The translations under genes were made by a program, and so were the position numbers. The notes beneath the pieces are model-generated. The model saw only the letters and a program-made list of their open reading frames with translations. It did no database searches and had not been told where the DNA came from. This document shows, piece after piece, positions 17,521 to 27,100 of a stretch of DNA of 64,000 nucleotides. The stretch is from Ruminiclostridium papyrosolvens DSM 2782 (GTDB lineage Bacteria > Bacillota > Clostridia > Acetivibrionales > DSM-1351). The stretch is from positions 3,215,001-3,279,000 of the forward strand of contig NZ_CP119677.1 in the NCBI RefSeq assembly GCF_029318685.1, written 5' to 3'. Positions within the stretch are counted from its first letter, which is position 1; each line of letters opens with the position of its first letter.

Positions 17521-19449
17521 TTAACCATTGTTTACTTTGGTATAGTTAAGCAATCCACCTGCAAGAACCATCTGCACCTGTCTGTCTGACAAAGTAACCT
17601 TTGCATTAAACTGTGTATTCTTTGTGAGATTCTTAACAACTATAGTATCGGCATTTTTAACCTGTCCTATAGCATTATCAATTGCAAGTTCATCATTCAT
17701 ATCTATTGTATCGTAATCTGCTTCGTTTTCAAAAGTCATTGGTATGATTCCAGAATTTATAAGGTTAGCCATATGAATTCTGGCAAAGGATTTTGCAATA
17801 ACTCCCTTGATTCCCAGCTGTAATGGTGCAAGAGCCGCATGTTCTCTGCTTGAACCCTGTCCGTAGTTTGAGCCTCCGATTATGAAGCCTCCTCCGTTTT
17901 CCTTTGCTCTTGCAGGGAATTCAGCATCACAAGGGGTCAGACAGAATTCAGCAAGGTAAGGAACATTTGATCTGTAAGGAAGCAATTTTGCATTTGAAGG
18001 CATTATATGGTCAGTAGTTATATTATCTCCAACCTTTATCAGAGCTTTACCCTCAACTTTATCAGAAAGTGCTTTGTTAATAGGGAAAGGCTTGATATTC
18101 GGGCCTCTGACAACCTCAACGTCGCTTCCTTCCGGAGCAGGTTCTACAACCAAATTATCGTTTATAACAAACTCTTTAGGCATTTCAATCTTTGGAGCCT
18201 CTCCGAGTTCTCTCGGGTCGGTTAATACACCTGTAAGAGCGCTTGCAGCAGCAACTTCAGGACTTACCAGATAAACCTTTGCAGAAGTAGTTCCGCTTCT
18301 TCCTTCAAAGTTTCTGTTAAATGTTCTCAGTGAAACTGCATCCGAGCAAGGTGCTTGTCCCATACCGATACATGGGCCGCATGCTGACTCAAGAATTCTG
18401 GCTCCTGCTGAAACCATATCCGCTAAAGCTCCGTTTTGAGCTAGCATAGTCAAAACCTGCTTTGAACCGGGTGCAATTACCAGGCTTACATTTGGATTTA
18501 TAGTCTTGCCCTTTAATATTGCAGCCACCTTCATCATATCCATGTATGAGGAATTTGTACAGCTTCCTATTGCTACCTGATCAACTTTTAATTTTCCGAT
18601 AGTTGATATCTTTTCTACGTTGTCAGGGCTGTGTGGTTTTGCTGCCATTGGCTCAACAGTTGATAAATCAATAACAATATGTTCTTCATATACTGCGTCA
18701 GTATCCGGTAAAAGCTCAACCCAATCCTGCTCTCTGCCCTGAGCCTTCAGGAATTCCAGTGTTACGTCGTCACTTGGGAAAATTGAAGTTGTTGCACCAA
18801 GTTCGGCACCCATATTTGTAATAGTTGCTCTTTCAGGTACAGTAAGAGACTTTATTCCCTCTCCCGCGTATTCAACAACCTTTCCAACTCCGCCCTTAAC
18901 AGACATTACCCTTAAAACTTCCAATATAATATCTTTTGCAGTAGACCATGGATTTAGTTTACCTGTCAACTCAACCTTACAGACTTTAGGCATTGTGAGA
19001 TAGTATGGCCCGCCGCCCATTGCAACGGCAACGTCAAGACCGCCGGCTCCAATTGCAAGCATTCCTATTCCGCCTCCGGTTGGTGTATGACTGTCAGAGC
19101 CCAGCAGTGTCATTCCGGGTACTCCGAAACGTTCTAGTTGTACCTGATGGCATATGCCGTTTCCGGGCTTAGAAAAGTATATACCGTGCTTTGAAGTAAC
19201 TGTCTGTATATACTTGTGGTCATCAGCGTTTTCAAAGCCTGCCTGTAAAGTGTTGTGATCGATATATGCTACTGATTTTTTAGTCTTAACTCTTGGAATT
19301 CCAATAGCTTCAAACTGCAAGTAAGCCATTGTTCCGGTAGAATCCTGTGTAAGAGTCTGGTCAATTTTTATGGAAATTTCACTTCCTGCAACCATATCTC
19401 CGCTAACAAGATGATTCTTTATAATTTTTTGTGCCAAGTTCAAACCCAT
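17521..19449 (-). CDS. acn: Aconitate hydratase
   Basis: 642 residues, the shorter clostridial/archaeal-like aconitase. It converts citrate to isocitrate. The [4Fe-4S] ligands lie in GSCTNSS and ACGPCIGMG, the substrate loop is GSDSHTPTGGG, and the C-terminal swivel domain has SNYGQGSSREHAAL. It follows the Re-citrate synthase gene by about 110 bases, so the two make consecutive steps toward 2-oxoglutarate and glutamate. Isocitrate dehydrogenase is not in the window. Confidence 0.92.
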   Translation of the reverse strand: MGLNLAQKIIKNHLVSGDMVAGSEISIKIDQTLTQDSTGTMAYLQFEAIGIPRVKTKKSVAYIDHNTLQAGFENADDHKYIQTVTSKHGIYFSKPGNGICHQVQLERFGVPGMTLLGSDSHTPTGGGIGMLAIGAGGLDVAVAMGGGPYYLTMPKVCKVELTGKLNPWSTAKDIILEVLRVMSVKGGVGKVVEYAGEGIKSLTVPERATITNMGAELGATTSIFPSDDVTLEFLKAQGREQDWVELLPDTDAVYEEHIVIDLSTVEPMAAKPHSPDNVEKISTIGKLKVDQVAIGSCTNSSYMDMMKVAAILKGKTINPNVSLVIAPGSKQVLTMLAQNGALADMVSAGARILESACGPCIGMGQAPCSDAVSLRTFNRNFEGRSGTTSAKVYLVSPEVAAASALTGVLTDPRELGEAPKIEMPKEFVINDNLVVEPAPEGSDVEVVRGPNIKPFPINKALSDKVEGKALIKVGDNITTDHIMPSNAKLLPYRSNVPYLAEFCLTPCDAEFPARAKENGGGFIIGGSNYGQGSSREHAALAPLQLGIKGVIAKSFARIHMANLINSGIIPMTFENEADYDTIDMNDELAIDNAIGQVKNADTIVVKNLTKNTQFNAKVTLSDRQVQMVLAGGLLNYTKVNNG

Positions 19450-19562
19450 TATGAAAATTACCCCCTAATTCTTATATTAATAAAATCGATTTGCAATATT
19501 TTGTATCCGCTTAATATAATAACATTTTTACGTAAAAAAGCCATATGTTAATTACCATATTT

Positions 19563-20936
19563 TTAAGAAGGAATAATATCCGGTGCTATTTCCCTAATAC
19601 CTTTGAGCATTTCCTTATCGCTGATAGAGGTAATTCTGCCTGCCTGGTACTGGGCATCTACCCACTCTTTTATTTTTCCGACTCTTTCATCTTTTTTGTC
19701 AATTAACTCATTTCCTCTAAACCTGAAATTATTGTTAATCCATAATGCAATACCGGCAAGACCGGAGGTTTGAGTTATTGCAACACCTATAGGTCTGTTA
19801 AGCAGCTTGTCCGTATTAAATATATTATATATCTCTTCATCCTTCAAAAGTCCGTCTGCATGTATACCGGCCTGTGTAACATTGAAGTGCTTTCCTACGA
19901 AAGGTGTTCTCGGCGGAATTTCATAATCAAGCTCTTTTTCGTAGTATTCTGCAATCTCAGTAATAATTCTGGTATCCATACCATCCGTTGTTCCTCTAAG
20001 AGATGCATATTCAAAAACCATAGCTTCAAGAGGAGTGTTGCCGGTCCTCTCTCCAATACCCAGAAGAGAACAATTGACTGATGAACAGCCATATAACCAT
20101 GCTGTTGAAGAATTGCTGACAGCTTTGTAAAAATCATTATGACCGTGCCATTCAAGTAATTCACTTGGGAAACCGGCGTGGTGTCTTAAACCGTAGATTA
20201 TTCCGGGAACACTTCTAGGAAGTGCAGCCCCTGGATAAGCAACACCATATCCCATTGTATCGCAAGCCCTGATTTTTATAGGCACTCCGCTTTCGTCCAT
20301 CAATTTTCTGAGTTCTAATGCAAAAGGAATAACAAATCCGTAGAAATCAGCTCTTGTTATATCTTCAAGATGGCATCTTGGTTTAATACCAACACTTAAT
20401 GCTTCCTTTATAACACTCAGATAACTTTCCATAGCCTGTTTTCTTGTCATTTTGAGTTTTCTGAAAATATGATAATCGGAACAGCTTACCAAAAAGCCGG
20501 TCTCTTTCATTCCCATGTCTTTCGCAAGTTTGAAATCGCTTTTTGAAGCTCTTATCCAACTGGTTATTTCCGGGAAATCATAGCCTAATTCCATACATTT
20601 ATATACAGCTTCCTTATCCTTGTCGCTATAGAGAAAAAACTCAGTCTGACGTATCAAACCCTTTGGTCCTGACAGCTGATGAAGATATTCGTATAGCTTA
20701 ACAATCTGTTCTACGGTATAAGGTGCACGTGACTGCTGTCCGTCTCTGAAAGTTGTATCCGTTATCCAAATCTCATCAGCAGGGTACATAGGTACTCTAC
20801 GGTGATTAAAGGCACACTTTGGAACATCGTCATAGTTATATATCTCTCTATATAAATTTGGCTCTGAAATGTCCTGAAGTGCGTACCTGTACTGGGTTTG
20901 CTCCAATGTATTGGATTTTTTATTAAACTCTATCAT
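19563..20936 (-). CDS. Re-citrate synthase (isopropylmalate/homocitrate synthase family)
   Basis: 457 residues. The HMGL-like TIM barrel has the catalytic DTTFRDGQQSRAP (about 60-72) and metal ligands in EWHGHNDFY, with GIHADGLLKDEEIYN in the C-terminal region. The sequence style (ITDTTFRDGQQSRAPYT, HLEDITRADFYGF) matches the C. kluyveri Re-face-specific citrate synthase rather than LeuA, CimA or NifV, and adjacency to aconitase supports this. It condenses acetyl-CoA with oxaloacetate to citrate in anaerobes lacking the usual GltA. A homocitrate synthase role is less likely because dedicated NifV genes occur in this window. Confidence 0.8.
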   Translation of the reverse strand: MIEFNKKSNTLEQTQYRYALQDISEPNLYREIYNYDDVPKCAFNHRRVPMYPADEIWITDTTFRDGQQSRAPYTVEQIVKLYEYLHQLSGPKGLIRQTEFFLYSDKDKEAVYKCMELGYDFPEITSWIRASKSDFKLAKDMGMKETGFLVSCSDYHIFRKLKMTRKQAMESYLSVIKEALSVGIKPRCHLEDITRADFYGFVIPFALELRKLMDESGVPIKIRACDTMGYGVAYPGAALPRSVPGIIYGLRHHAGFPSELLEWHGHNDFYKAVSNSSTAWLYGCSSVNCSLLGIGERTGNTPLEAMVFEYASLRGTTDGMDTRIITEIAEYYEKELDYEIPPRTPFVGKHFNVTQAGIHADGLLKDEEIYNIFNTDKLLNRPIGVAITQTSGLAGIALWINNNFRFRGNELIDKKDERVGKIKEWVDAQYQAGRITSISDKEMLKGIREIAPDIIPS

Positions 20937-21011
20937 TTATTAAACCTCCTGCAAAAAAATATTAAAATATCATAGGATATTGCTTTTGTGTATTAATGAA
21001 TTTTTGTATGT

Positions 21012-21047
21012 GTGTATAATTGTATACAATGATACACTGGATGTCAA
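21012..21047 (-). promoter_or_regulatory. Citrate-operon promoter overlapped by a 26-bp near-palindrome
   Basis: On the minus strand TTGACA (21042-21047), 17 bases, then TACAAT (21019-21024). A palindrome at 21012-21037 (GTGTAT, A, ATTGTATACAAT, G, ATACAC; one mismatched pair) covers the -10 box. The core ATTGTATACAAT resembles FCD-type GntR sites, and the operon ends with such a regulator. Confidence 0.7.
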
Positions 21048-21182
21048 TCTGTTAATTTTGATAAATTGTAAAGTATTTCTAATATCAGAAGGAATTTAAT
21101 TTTCAATTTCGAATTATTGTTGTATAATGAAGTATATATTTAAAACAAATACATATTTACCTAAATCGGGGGGATTCATGTT

Positions 21183-22433
21183 ATGAAAAAAACTGAGGAA
21201 AGAAGTAGCTCCACCAATTTATATGGTATTGGTGCTATAATTAGTATTGTTTTGTGTATTATCGGAGGTATTATCAGCGGCAAACCGGTATTTGCTGTGT
21301 ATACTTTCTTTGCATGTCTTGTATCTTGTATAACCTTCATAGTTTTGTCAGGATTACAATACAAATCAACTATCAAAACATTCTCTAAAGATATTGATGG
21401 GTTCAAGTCAGGAGATTTTTCACGAATGATTGAGCCTAAGCAATATGGTATTCTGGGCTTTGTAGCTTCTGTAGTAAATATCGTAATCAGTGATATACGT
21501 TCACTGATAGAAAGTTTCTTTAATCTCTCCTTATCTATAACACAAGCATCCAGAAAAGTATCTTCTACAGCAGAAAATGCATCAAATGCTATTGAAGAGA
21601 TTTCAAAGACAATTGATGAAATAGCAAAAGGTGCTTCAGCACAGGCTGCAGAAGCTCAAATGGGTGTACAGGTTGTTGATAAGCTTTCTGATCAGATTAA
21701 TTTTGTATATGAAAGCTACAGTGGAATTACAAACGAAACAAACAAAATTATTGACTTGAATACAGTAGGTCTGAAGGCAGTTACAACACTGAGGGACAAG
21801 TCAAAAGAAACCTATGAAACTTCTGAAAAAATATTTGCGGTTGTTGAAAATCTTACAAACACAACAAAAGATATCGGTCTTTTCGTTGAATCAATTGAAA
21901 ACATAGCTGAACAAACCAATCTCCTTGCTTTAAACGCTGCCATAGAAGCAGCAAGAGCCGGTGAAGCAGGAAAAGGCTTTGCCGTAGTTGCCGACGAAGT
22001 ACGTAAGCTGGCAGACCAGAGCAGAAAGTCCACTGAAGAGATAAACAACATGATGGAAAGTATTCAGGAAGAATCCGCTTTGGCTATTTCTTCAATGGAA
22101 ATAATGAAAAAGGTATCACAGGAACAAAATATTGCTGTTGATAAGACAAACAGCTCTTTCAGCGATATTGCAAATGCTATTGATTTTATAGTTTCAAAAA
22201 TTAATGACGTAAATGAAGCAGTTATTAAGATGCAAACAGACAAGAGCGAAGTTATCAGCGCAATAGAAAATATATCATCTGTATCTCAGCAGACAGCAGC
22301 GTCAAGCGAGGAAGTTGCTGCTACTACCGAAAATCAGCTTAAAATTATTGATGATATGAAGATTGCATCAGAAAGCTTGAATCAGTTGGTTAAGCAGTTG
22401 GATAACAAGCTAAAGAAATATAAGTTGAGATAA
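21183..22433 (+). CDS. Methyl-accepting chemotaxis protein, short transmembrane form
   Basis: 416 residues. Two N-terminal hydrophobic segments (about 14-33 and 37-57) are separated by a very short loop, so there is no periplasmic or extracellular sensor domain. A long coiled coil follows, with the signalling tip [36 protein letters not shown]. It signals to CheA/CheW. Lack of an outer sensor suggests it detects membrane state or works with a partner. It is transcribed alone, opposite to the citrate operon, with its own terminator. Confidence 0.9.
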   Translation: MKKTEERSSSTNLYGIGAIISIVLCIIGGIISGKPVFAVYTFFACLVSCITFIVLSGLQYKSTIKTFSKDIDGFKSGDFSRMIEPKQYGILGFVASVVNIVISDIRSLIESFFNLSLSITQASRKVSSTAENASNAIEEISKTIDEIAKGASAQAAEAQMGVQVVDKLSDQINFVYESYSGITNETNKIIDLNTVGLKAVTTLRDKSKETYETSEKIFAVVENLTNTTKDIGLFVESIENIAEQTNLLALNAAIEAARAGEAGKGFAVVADEVRKLADQSRKSTEEINNMMESIQEESALAISSMEIMKKVSQEQNIAVDKTNSSFSDIANAIDFIVSKINDVNEAVIKMQTDKSEVISAIENISSVSQQTAASSEEVAATTENQLKIIDDMKIASESLNQLVKQLDNKLKKYKLR

Positions 22434-22450
22434 TATTAATAACAAGTTCA

Positions 22451-22495
22451 AAAAGGGAGAATAAAAAGCTAAACGCTTTTTATTCTCCCTTTTTT
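22451..22495. terminator. Bidirectional terminator between chemoreceptor and purD
   Basis: GGGAGAATAAAAAGC and GCTTTTTATTCTCCC form a perfect stem with loop TAAAC, flanked by A and T runs, so it can end the convergent chemoreceptor and purine transcripts. Confidence 0.88.
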
Positions 22496-22521
22496 GTACT
22501 TAACAATCAGTAGCTATAAGA

Positions 22522-23781
22522 CTACTTTCTTCCAATATCTTTTCTGTAATGCATACCCTCAAACTGTATTTTTGCAATTCCTGCGTATGCCTTTTGGATT
22601 GCTTTGTCCATTGTTGACTCAACTGCAGTAACACCAAGTACACGTCCTCCGGCAGTATAATACTTACCGTCTTTGCAGGATGTACCTGCGTGGAACACGA
22701 TAGTCTCGTTGTTTTCTTCGGCCTTGTCAATACCGTTTATTTCGATTCCTGTGGCATACTTGCCCGGATAACCGCCGGAAGCAGCTATTACGCATACAGC
22801 CGAATTGTCATCCCATTCTATGTTTATTTCGCTAAGTTTTTCGTCAATAATTGCTTCAAAAATTTCTAAAAGGTCAGTTTTTAATCTTGGAAGAACAACC
22901 TGTGTTTCAGGGTCTCCAAAACGGGCATTATATTCTAAAACTTTAGGGCCGTCCTTCGTTATCATCAAGCCAAAATAAAGAACTCCCTTGAATTTACGTC
23001 CTTCTTTGTTCATAGCTTCTACTGTAGGCATAAATACTTCCTTCATACAGTAGTCAGCCAGCTTTTTATCATAAAGAGGGCTTGGAGAAAAAGTTCCCAT
23101 TCCGCCCGTATTGGGTCCTTGGTCGTTGTCAAAGGCACGCTTATGGTCCTGTGATGAAACCATAGGGACAATAGTATTTCCGTCTGTAAACGCCAATATA
23201 GAAACCTCTGGCCCCTGAATAAATTCTTCTATTACAACTCTGCTTCCGGCATCACCGAAAACCTTATCCTTCATCATACCGTTTACGGCATCCTTTGCAT
23301 CCTGTATGGTCTGAGCAATTATTACGCCTTTGCCCAAAGCAAGACCGTCAGCCTTTACAACAATAGGAGCCGAGGAAGTATCCAGATATTGTAATGCTTC
23401 TGAGCAGTTGTCAAATACCATATAGCCTGCTGTAGGTATATTGTATTTTTTCATTAAATCCTTTGAAAAAGCCTTGCTGCCTTCTATTATTGCTGCCGCC
23501 ATTACAGGCCCGAAAGCCCTTATACCCGCTTCTGTCAGCTTGTCAACCAACCCGGCAGCAAGAGGGTCGTCAGGTGCAACCACAACCATATCAACTTTGT
23601 TTTCTTTTGAAAAAGTTAATATTCCGTCTAAGTCCATTGCTTTTATGGGAACACATTCTGCAATACCGGAAATACCGCCATTTCCCGGTGCACAGTATAA
23701 TTTAGTTATTTTAGGGCTTTGTGAGAGCTTCCATACAATAGTATGCTCTCTTCCTCCCCCACCGACTACAAGAACCTTCAT
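22522..23781 (-). CDS. purD: Phosphoribosylamine-glycine ligase
   Basis: About 419 residues, ATP-grasp enzyme of purine step 2. Features: MKVLVVGGGGREHTIVWKL, GPEVSILAFTDG, and the metal-site LEYNARFGDPETQVVLPRL. Start taken at ATG 23781 with GGAGG five bases upstream; a GTG four codons earlier lies within that site. It is the last gene of the pur operon, preceded by a hairpin that separates it from purH. Confidence 0.95.
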   Translation of the reverse strand: MKVLVVGGGGREHTIVWKLSQSPKITKLYCAPGNGGISGIAECVPIKAMDLDGILTFSKENKVDMVVVAPDDPLAAGLVDKLTEAGIRAFGPVMAAAIIEGSKAFSKDLMKKYNIPTAGYMVFDNCSEALQYLDTSSAPIVVKADGLALGKGVIIAQTIQDAKDAVNGMMKDKVFGDAGSRVVIEEFIQGPEVSILAFTDGNTIVPMVSSQDHKRAFDNDQGPNTGGMGTFSPSPLYDKKLADYCMKEVFMPTVEAMNKEGRKFKGVLYFGLMITKDGPKVLEYNARFGDPETQVVLPRLKTDLLEIFEAIIDEKLSEINIEWDDNSAVCVIAASGGYPGKYATGIEINGIDKAEENNETIVFHAGTSCKDGKYYTAGGRVLGVTAVESTMDKAIQKAYAGIAKIQFEGMHYRKDIGRK

Positions 23782-23801
23782 ATATACCTCCACGTATCAT
23801 G

Positions 23802-23841
23802 CCTCCTGTGCTACAGGCAATCAATCCTGTAACACAGGAGG
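23802..23841 (-). promoter_or_regulatory. Hairpin between purH and purD
   Basis: CCTCCTGTGTTACAGG pairs with CCTGTAGCACAGGAGG over 16 positions (one wobble) with an 8-base loop. It starts 10 bases after the purH stop and lacks a T run on the minus strand, so mRNA stabilisation or partial attenuation is more likely than full termination. Confidence 0.55.
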
Positions 23842-23850
23842 TAGGCTTTT

Positions 23851-25395
23851 TTAGTGCTTAAAGTGTCTCATTCCTGTAAACACCATTGCGATTCCGTATT
23901 TATTGCATGCGTCAATGGATTCCTGATCTCTTATTGAACCACCGGGCTGTATAATAGCCTTAATACCTGCAGCCGCAGCGGCTTCAACACAATCTGAGAA
24001 CGGGAAGTAAGCGTCAGATGCCATTACAGCACCCTGTGATCTGGTTCCTGCATATTCGATAGCTACCTTTGTAGGTACAATTCTGTTTGTTTGACCCGGG
24101 CCAACACCTATTGTCATTTTGCCCTTTGCAAGAGTTATTGCATTTGACTTTGTATGCTTTACAACCTTCATTGCAAAAATCAGATCTTCCATCTGTTCCT
24201 TGGTTGGCTGTAGATTTGTTACACATTTCAAGTCTTCCTGATTGAAGAGGAGGCTATTATATTTTTGAACCAATAAACCGCCTGCAACCTTTTTCATATC
24301 ATATGAGTCAGGTGAAATCTTCTCCGATATGTCTTCAAGCTTTAGCAATCTGACATTCTTCTTTTGTGTTAAAACAGCCAGTGCCTCTTCTGTAAAAGAA
24401 GGTGCTACAATAATTTCAACAAATATTTTGTTGATTTCTTCAGCAGTTGCCTTGTCAATTTCCCTGTTTGCAGCAATTATTCCGCCATAGATTGAAACTG
24501 GATCGGATTCATATGCCCTTACATAGGCATCGTGTATATTATCAGCACTGCCAACACCACAAGGATTTGTGTGCTTTACTGCAACAACAGTTGGCTCGTC
24601 GAATTCCTTGACAAGCTCAATAGCTCCATTAGTATCATTTATATTATTGAAGGAAAGTTCTTTACCGTGAAGTTGTACTGCACTTGGGAGAAGTCCTCTG
24701 TTTGCTCCGACTTCTTTATAGAATACTGCTTTTTGATGCGGGTTTTCTCCATAACGCATATCCTGAACCTTTTCATAGGTAAGAGATAACGTTTCAGGAA
24801 AATCAATATCTCCAAGAGTGTCTCTCAGATATTTTGCAATTAATGTATCGTAATGACTTGTGTGTTCAAAAACCTTGTAGGCCAGTCTGAACTTAGTCTT
24901 TACACTGACATCTCCTGATTCGTTCATTTCGTTAAGTACATTTTCATAATCAACAGGATCAACAATAACTGCAACATCCTGATAGTTCTTAGCAGCTGCC
25001 CTAAGCATTGTGGGACCGCCTATGTCAATGTTTTCTATAGCTTCTTCCAACTCTACATTACCTTTTAAAATTGTCTGTTTGAAGGGGTAAAGGTTTATTA
25101 TTACCATGTCAATTGTTTCAACACCAAGTTCCTTGATTTGCTTCATGTGTTCTTCGTTGCTTCTTATTGCAAGAAGTCCTGCATGTACTTTTGGATGAAG
25201 AGTTTTTACTCTTCCGTCAAGACATTCCGGGAAACCTGTTATATCAGATATGTTTATAACCTTTAATCCTGCTTCTGTAAGTGTTTTTGCAGTACCTCCG
25301 GTAGAAATTATCTCCACACCCTTTGAAGTCAGGGCAGATGCAAACTCAACAATACCTGTTTTGTCTGAAACACTTATTAATGCGCGCTTAATCAT
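23851..25395 (-). CDS. purH: Bifunctional AICAR transformylase / IMP cyclohydrolase
   Basis: 514 residues, the usual length. The N-terminal MGS-like IMP cyclohydrolase has [15 protein letters not shown] and [11 protein letters not shown], and the formyltransferase domain contains KHTNPCGVG and [16 protein letters not shown]. It performs the last two steps to IMP using 10-formyl-THF. It lies 30 bases after purN. Confidence 0.96.
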   Translation of the reverse strand: MIKRALISVSDKTGIVEFASALTSKGVEIISTGGTAKTLTEAGLKVINISDITGFPECLDGRVKTLHPKVHAGLLAIRSNEEHMKQIKELGVETIDMVIINLYPFKQTILKGNVELEEAIENIDIGGPTMLRAAAKNYQDVAVIVDPVDYENVLNEMNESGDVSVKTKFRLAYKVFEHTSHYDTLIAKYLRDTLGDIDFPETLSLTYEKVQDMRYGENPHQKAVFYKEVGANRGLLPSAVQLHGKELSFNNINDTNGAIELVKEFDEPTVVAVKHTNPCGVGSADNIHDAYVRAYESDPVSIYGGIIAANREIDKATAEEINKIFVEIIVAPSFTEEALAVLTQKKNVRLLKLEDISEKISPDSYDMKKVAGGLLVQKYNSLLFNQEDLKCVTNLQPTKEQMEDLIFAMKVVKHTKSNAITLAKGKMTIGVGPGQTNRIVPTKVAIEYAGTRSQGAVMASDAYFPFSDCVEAAAAAGIKAIIQPGGSIRDQESIDACNKYGIAMVFTGMRHFKH

Positions 25396-25425
25396 TTAAA
25401 AAATCCTCCAATCACTTTATTTAAA

Positions 25426-26049
25426 CTAAATTATCTTAACTCGTCTTCCTTCTACTACCAACCTGTTTTCCGCAAAAAGCCGTACTGCCTCAGGTAATAT
25501 TTCCCATTCAGCCTGTTCCATTACTCTCTTTTGCAAAATTTCAGGTGTATCATCCTCCTGCACATAAACTGCTTTTTGAAGTATTATAGGCCCTGCATCA
25601 GCCTCAAGTTCAACAAAATGTACTGTGGCTCCGGTAACTTTGACACCCGTCTCAAGTACCTTCTGATGAGGTATGATTCCATAAAAACCTTTTCCGCAAA
25701 AAGAAGGAATCAAAGCAGGATGAATGTTTATTACCCTGCCTTCATAAGCCCTTGTAAAACGTTCCCCAAGTATAGAAAGGAACCCTGCCATTACAACCAA
25801 ATCAACCTCAAATGCTTTAAAATGACTTATCAGAGCTTCGTCGTATTCCTCTATGTTGTTAAAAGTTTTTCTGGATATACATATGCCTTTGATACCATGC
25901 TGTTTTGCCCTTTCCAGAGCGTAAGCATCAGGTCTGCTGGAAACCACTGTAACTATTTTGACATTTTTAATGTAGCCGCTTTCCACCTTGTCTATAATGG
26001 CTTGGAGATTTGAGCCTCCACCTGATACCAGTATACCTACATTTAACAT
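25426..26049 (-). CDS. purN: Phosphoribosylglycinamide formyltransferase
   Basis: 207 residues, folate-dependent GAR transformylase (step 3). [16 protein letters not shown] starts the fold. The catalytic region reads [18 protein letters not shown], followed by [17 protein letters not shown] with the catalytic Asp. The start overlaps the purM stop by 7 bases, so the pair is translationally coupled. Confidence 0.95.
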   Translation of the reverse strand: MLNVGILVSGGGSNLQAIIDKVESGYIKNVKIVTVVSSRPDAYALERAKQHGIKGICISRKTFNNIEEYDEALISHFKAFEVDLVVMAGFLSILGERFTRAYEGRVINIHPALIPSFCGKGFYGIIPHQKVLETGVKVTGATVHFVELEADAGPIILQKAVYVQEDDTPEILQKRVMEQAEWEILPEAVRLFAENRLVVEGRRVKII

Positions 26050-27065
26050 ATATCCACCCCTGCTTCGCCTTCGGCGATTGAACCGATAAGGTAAGCCTTT
26101 TCACCTTGAGAATCAAGGTAAGTGATGATTTCCTCAGCTTTTTGTGCATCAACAGCCAGAATCATTCCAATTCCCATATTGAAGGTATTAAAAATGTCTT
26201 TATCCGCCATATTGCCAAGGTCCCTGAGTAAATCAAATATAGGAAGCACAGGCCATGTACCTTTTTGGATTTTAACACGCAAACCCTCAGGAATCATTCT
26301 CGGAATATTCTCTATGAATCCTCCGCCTGTAATATGGGATATTCCCTTTATTTCAAATTTTTCAATAAGGTCAAGAATTGTTTTTACATATATTTTTGTT
26401 GGCTTTAGAAGTTCTTCTCCTAAAGTACAACCCAGCTTTTCAACATATTCTTTAAGGTTGTTTTCAGTAGGGTTTATAAGCTTTCTTACAAGAGAGTATC
26501 CGTTACTGTGAATTCCGGATGACGGAAGTCCGATTAATTTATCCCCTGCTTTGATTTTTTTACCGTCTATTATCTTGTTTTTATCAACAATTCCTACAGT
26601 AAAACCTGCTAAATCATATTCGTCAACAGGATAAAACCCCGGCATTTCAGCGGTTTCTCCTCCTATAAGAGAACAGCCTGACATTACGCAGCCATCGGCT
26701 ACCCCTTTTACAATTTGAGCAACCTTTTCAGGATAATTTTTTCCGACTGCAATATAGTCCAGAAAGAACAGAGGCTCCGCACCACTGCATACTATATCGT
26801 TTACACACATTGCAACACAGTCAATACCCACAGTATCATGCTTGTCTGTCAAAAATGCAACTTTAAGCTTTGTTCCTACTCCATCAGTTCCCGAAACCAA
26901 TACCGGCTGTTCATACTTTGATTTATCCAGACTGAAAAGTCCTCCGAAGCCGCCCAGTTCTGTCATAACCTCAGGCCTGAATGTGCGCTTTACATGATTC
27001 TTCATTAATTTGACAGATTCATAACCTGCCTCAACATCTACACCTGCTTCTCTATAAGTGGTCAT
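26043..27065 (-). CDS. purM: Phosphoribosylformylglycinamidine cyclo-ligase
   Basis: About 340 residues, AIR synthetase (step 5). Features are [24 protein letters not shown], a [11 protein letters not shown] motif and [15 protein letters not shown]. Start taken at ATG 27065 ([10 protein letters not shown]) with GGAGG upstream; an in-frame codon five positions earlier is part of that site. Confidence 0.95.
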   Translation of the reverse strand: MTTYREAGVDVEAGYESVKLMKNHVKRTFRPEVMTELGGFGGLFSLDKSKYEQPVLVSGTDGVGTKLKVAFLTDKHDTVGIDCVAMCVNDIVCSGAEPLFFLDYIAVGKNYPEKVAQIVKGVADGCVMSGCSLIGGETAEMPGFYPVDEYDLAGFTVGIVDKNKIIDGKKIKAGDKLIGLPSSGIHSNGYSLVRKLINPTENNLKEYVEKLGCTLGEELLKPTKIYVKTILDLIEKFEIKGISHITGGGFIENIPRMIPEGLRVKIQKGTWPVLPIFDLLRDLGNMADKDIFNTFNMGIGMILAVDAQKAEEIITYLDSQGEKAYLIGSIAEGEAGVDIC

Positions 27066-27100
27066 GCAATTTACCTCCAAAGAAATTTGTTAATATCTAT

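Noticed and set aside
19563-20936. Annotating this gene as homocitrate synthase or LeuA
   Set aside because: Its motifs match the Re-citrate synthase branch, it is beside aconitase, and a dedicated split homocitrate synthase is present in the nif operon.
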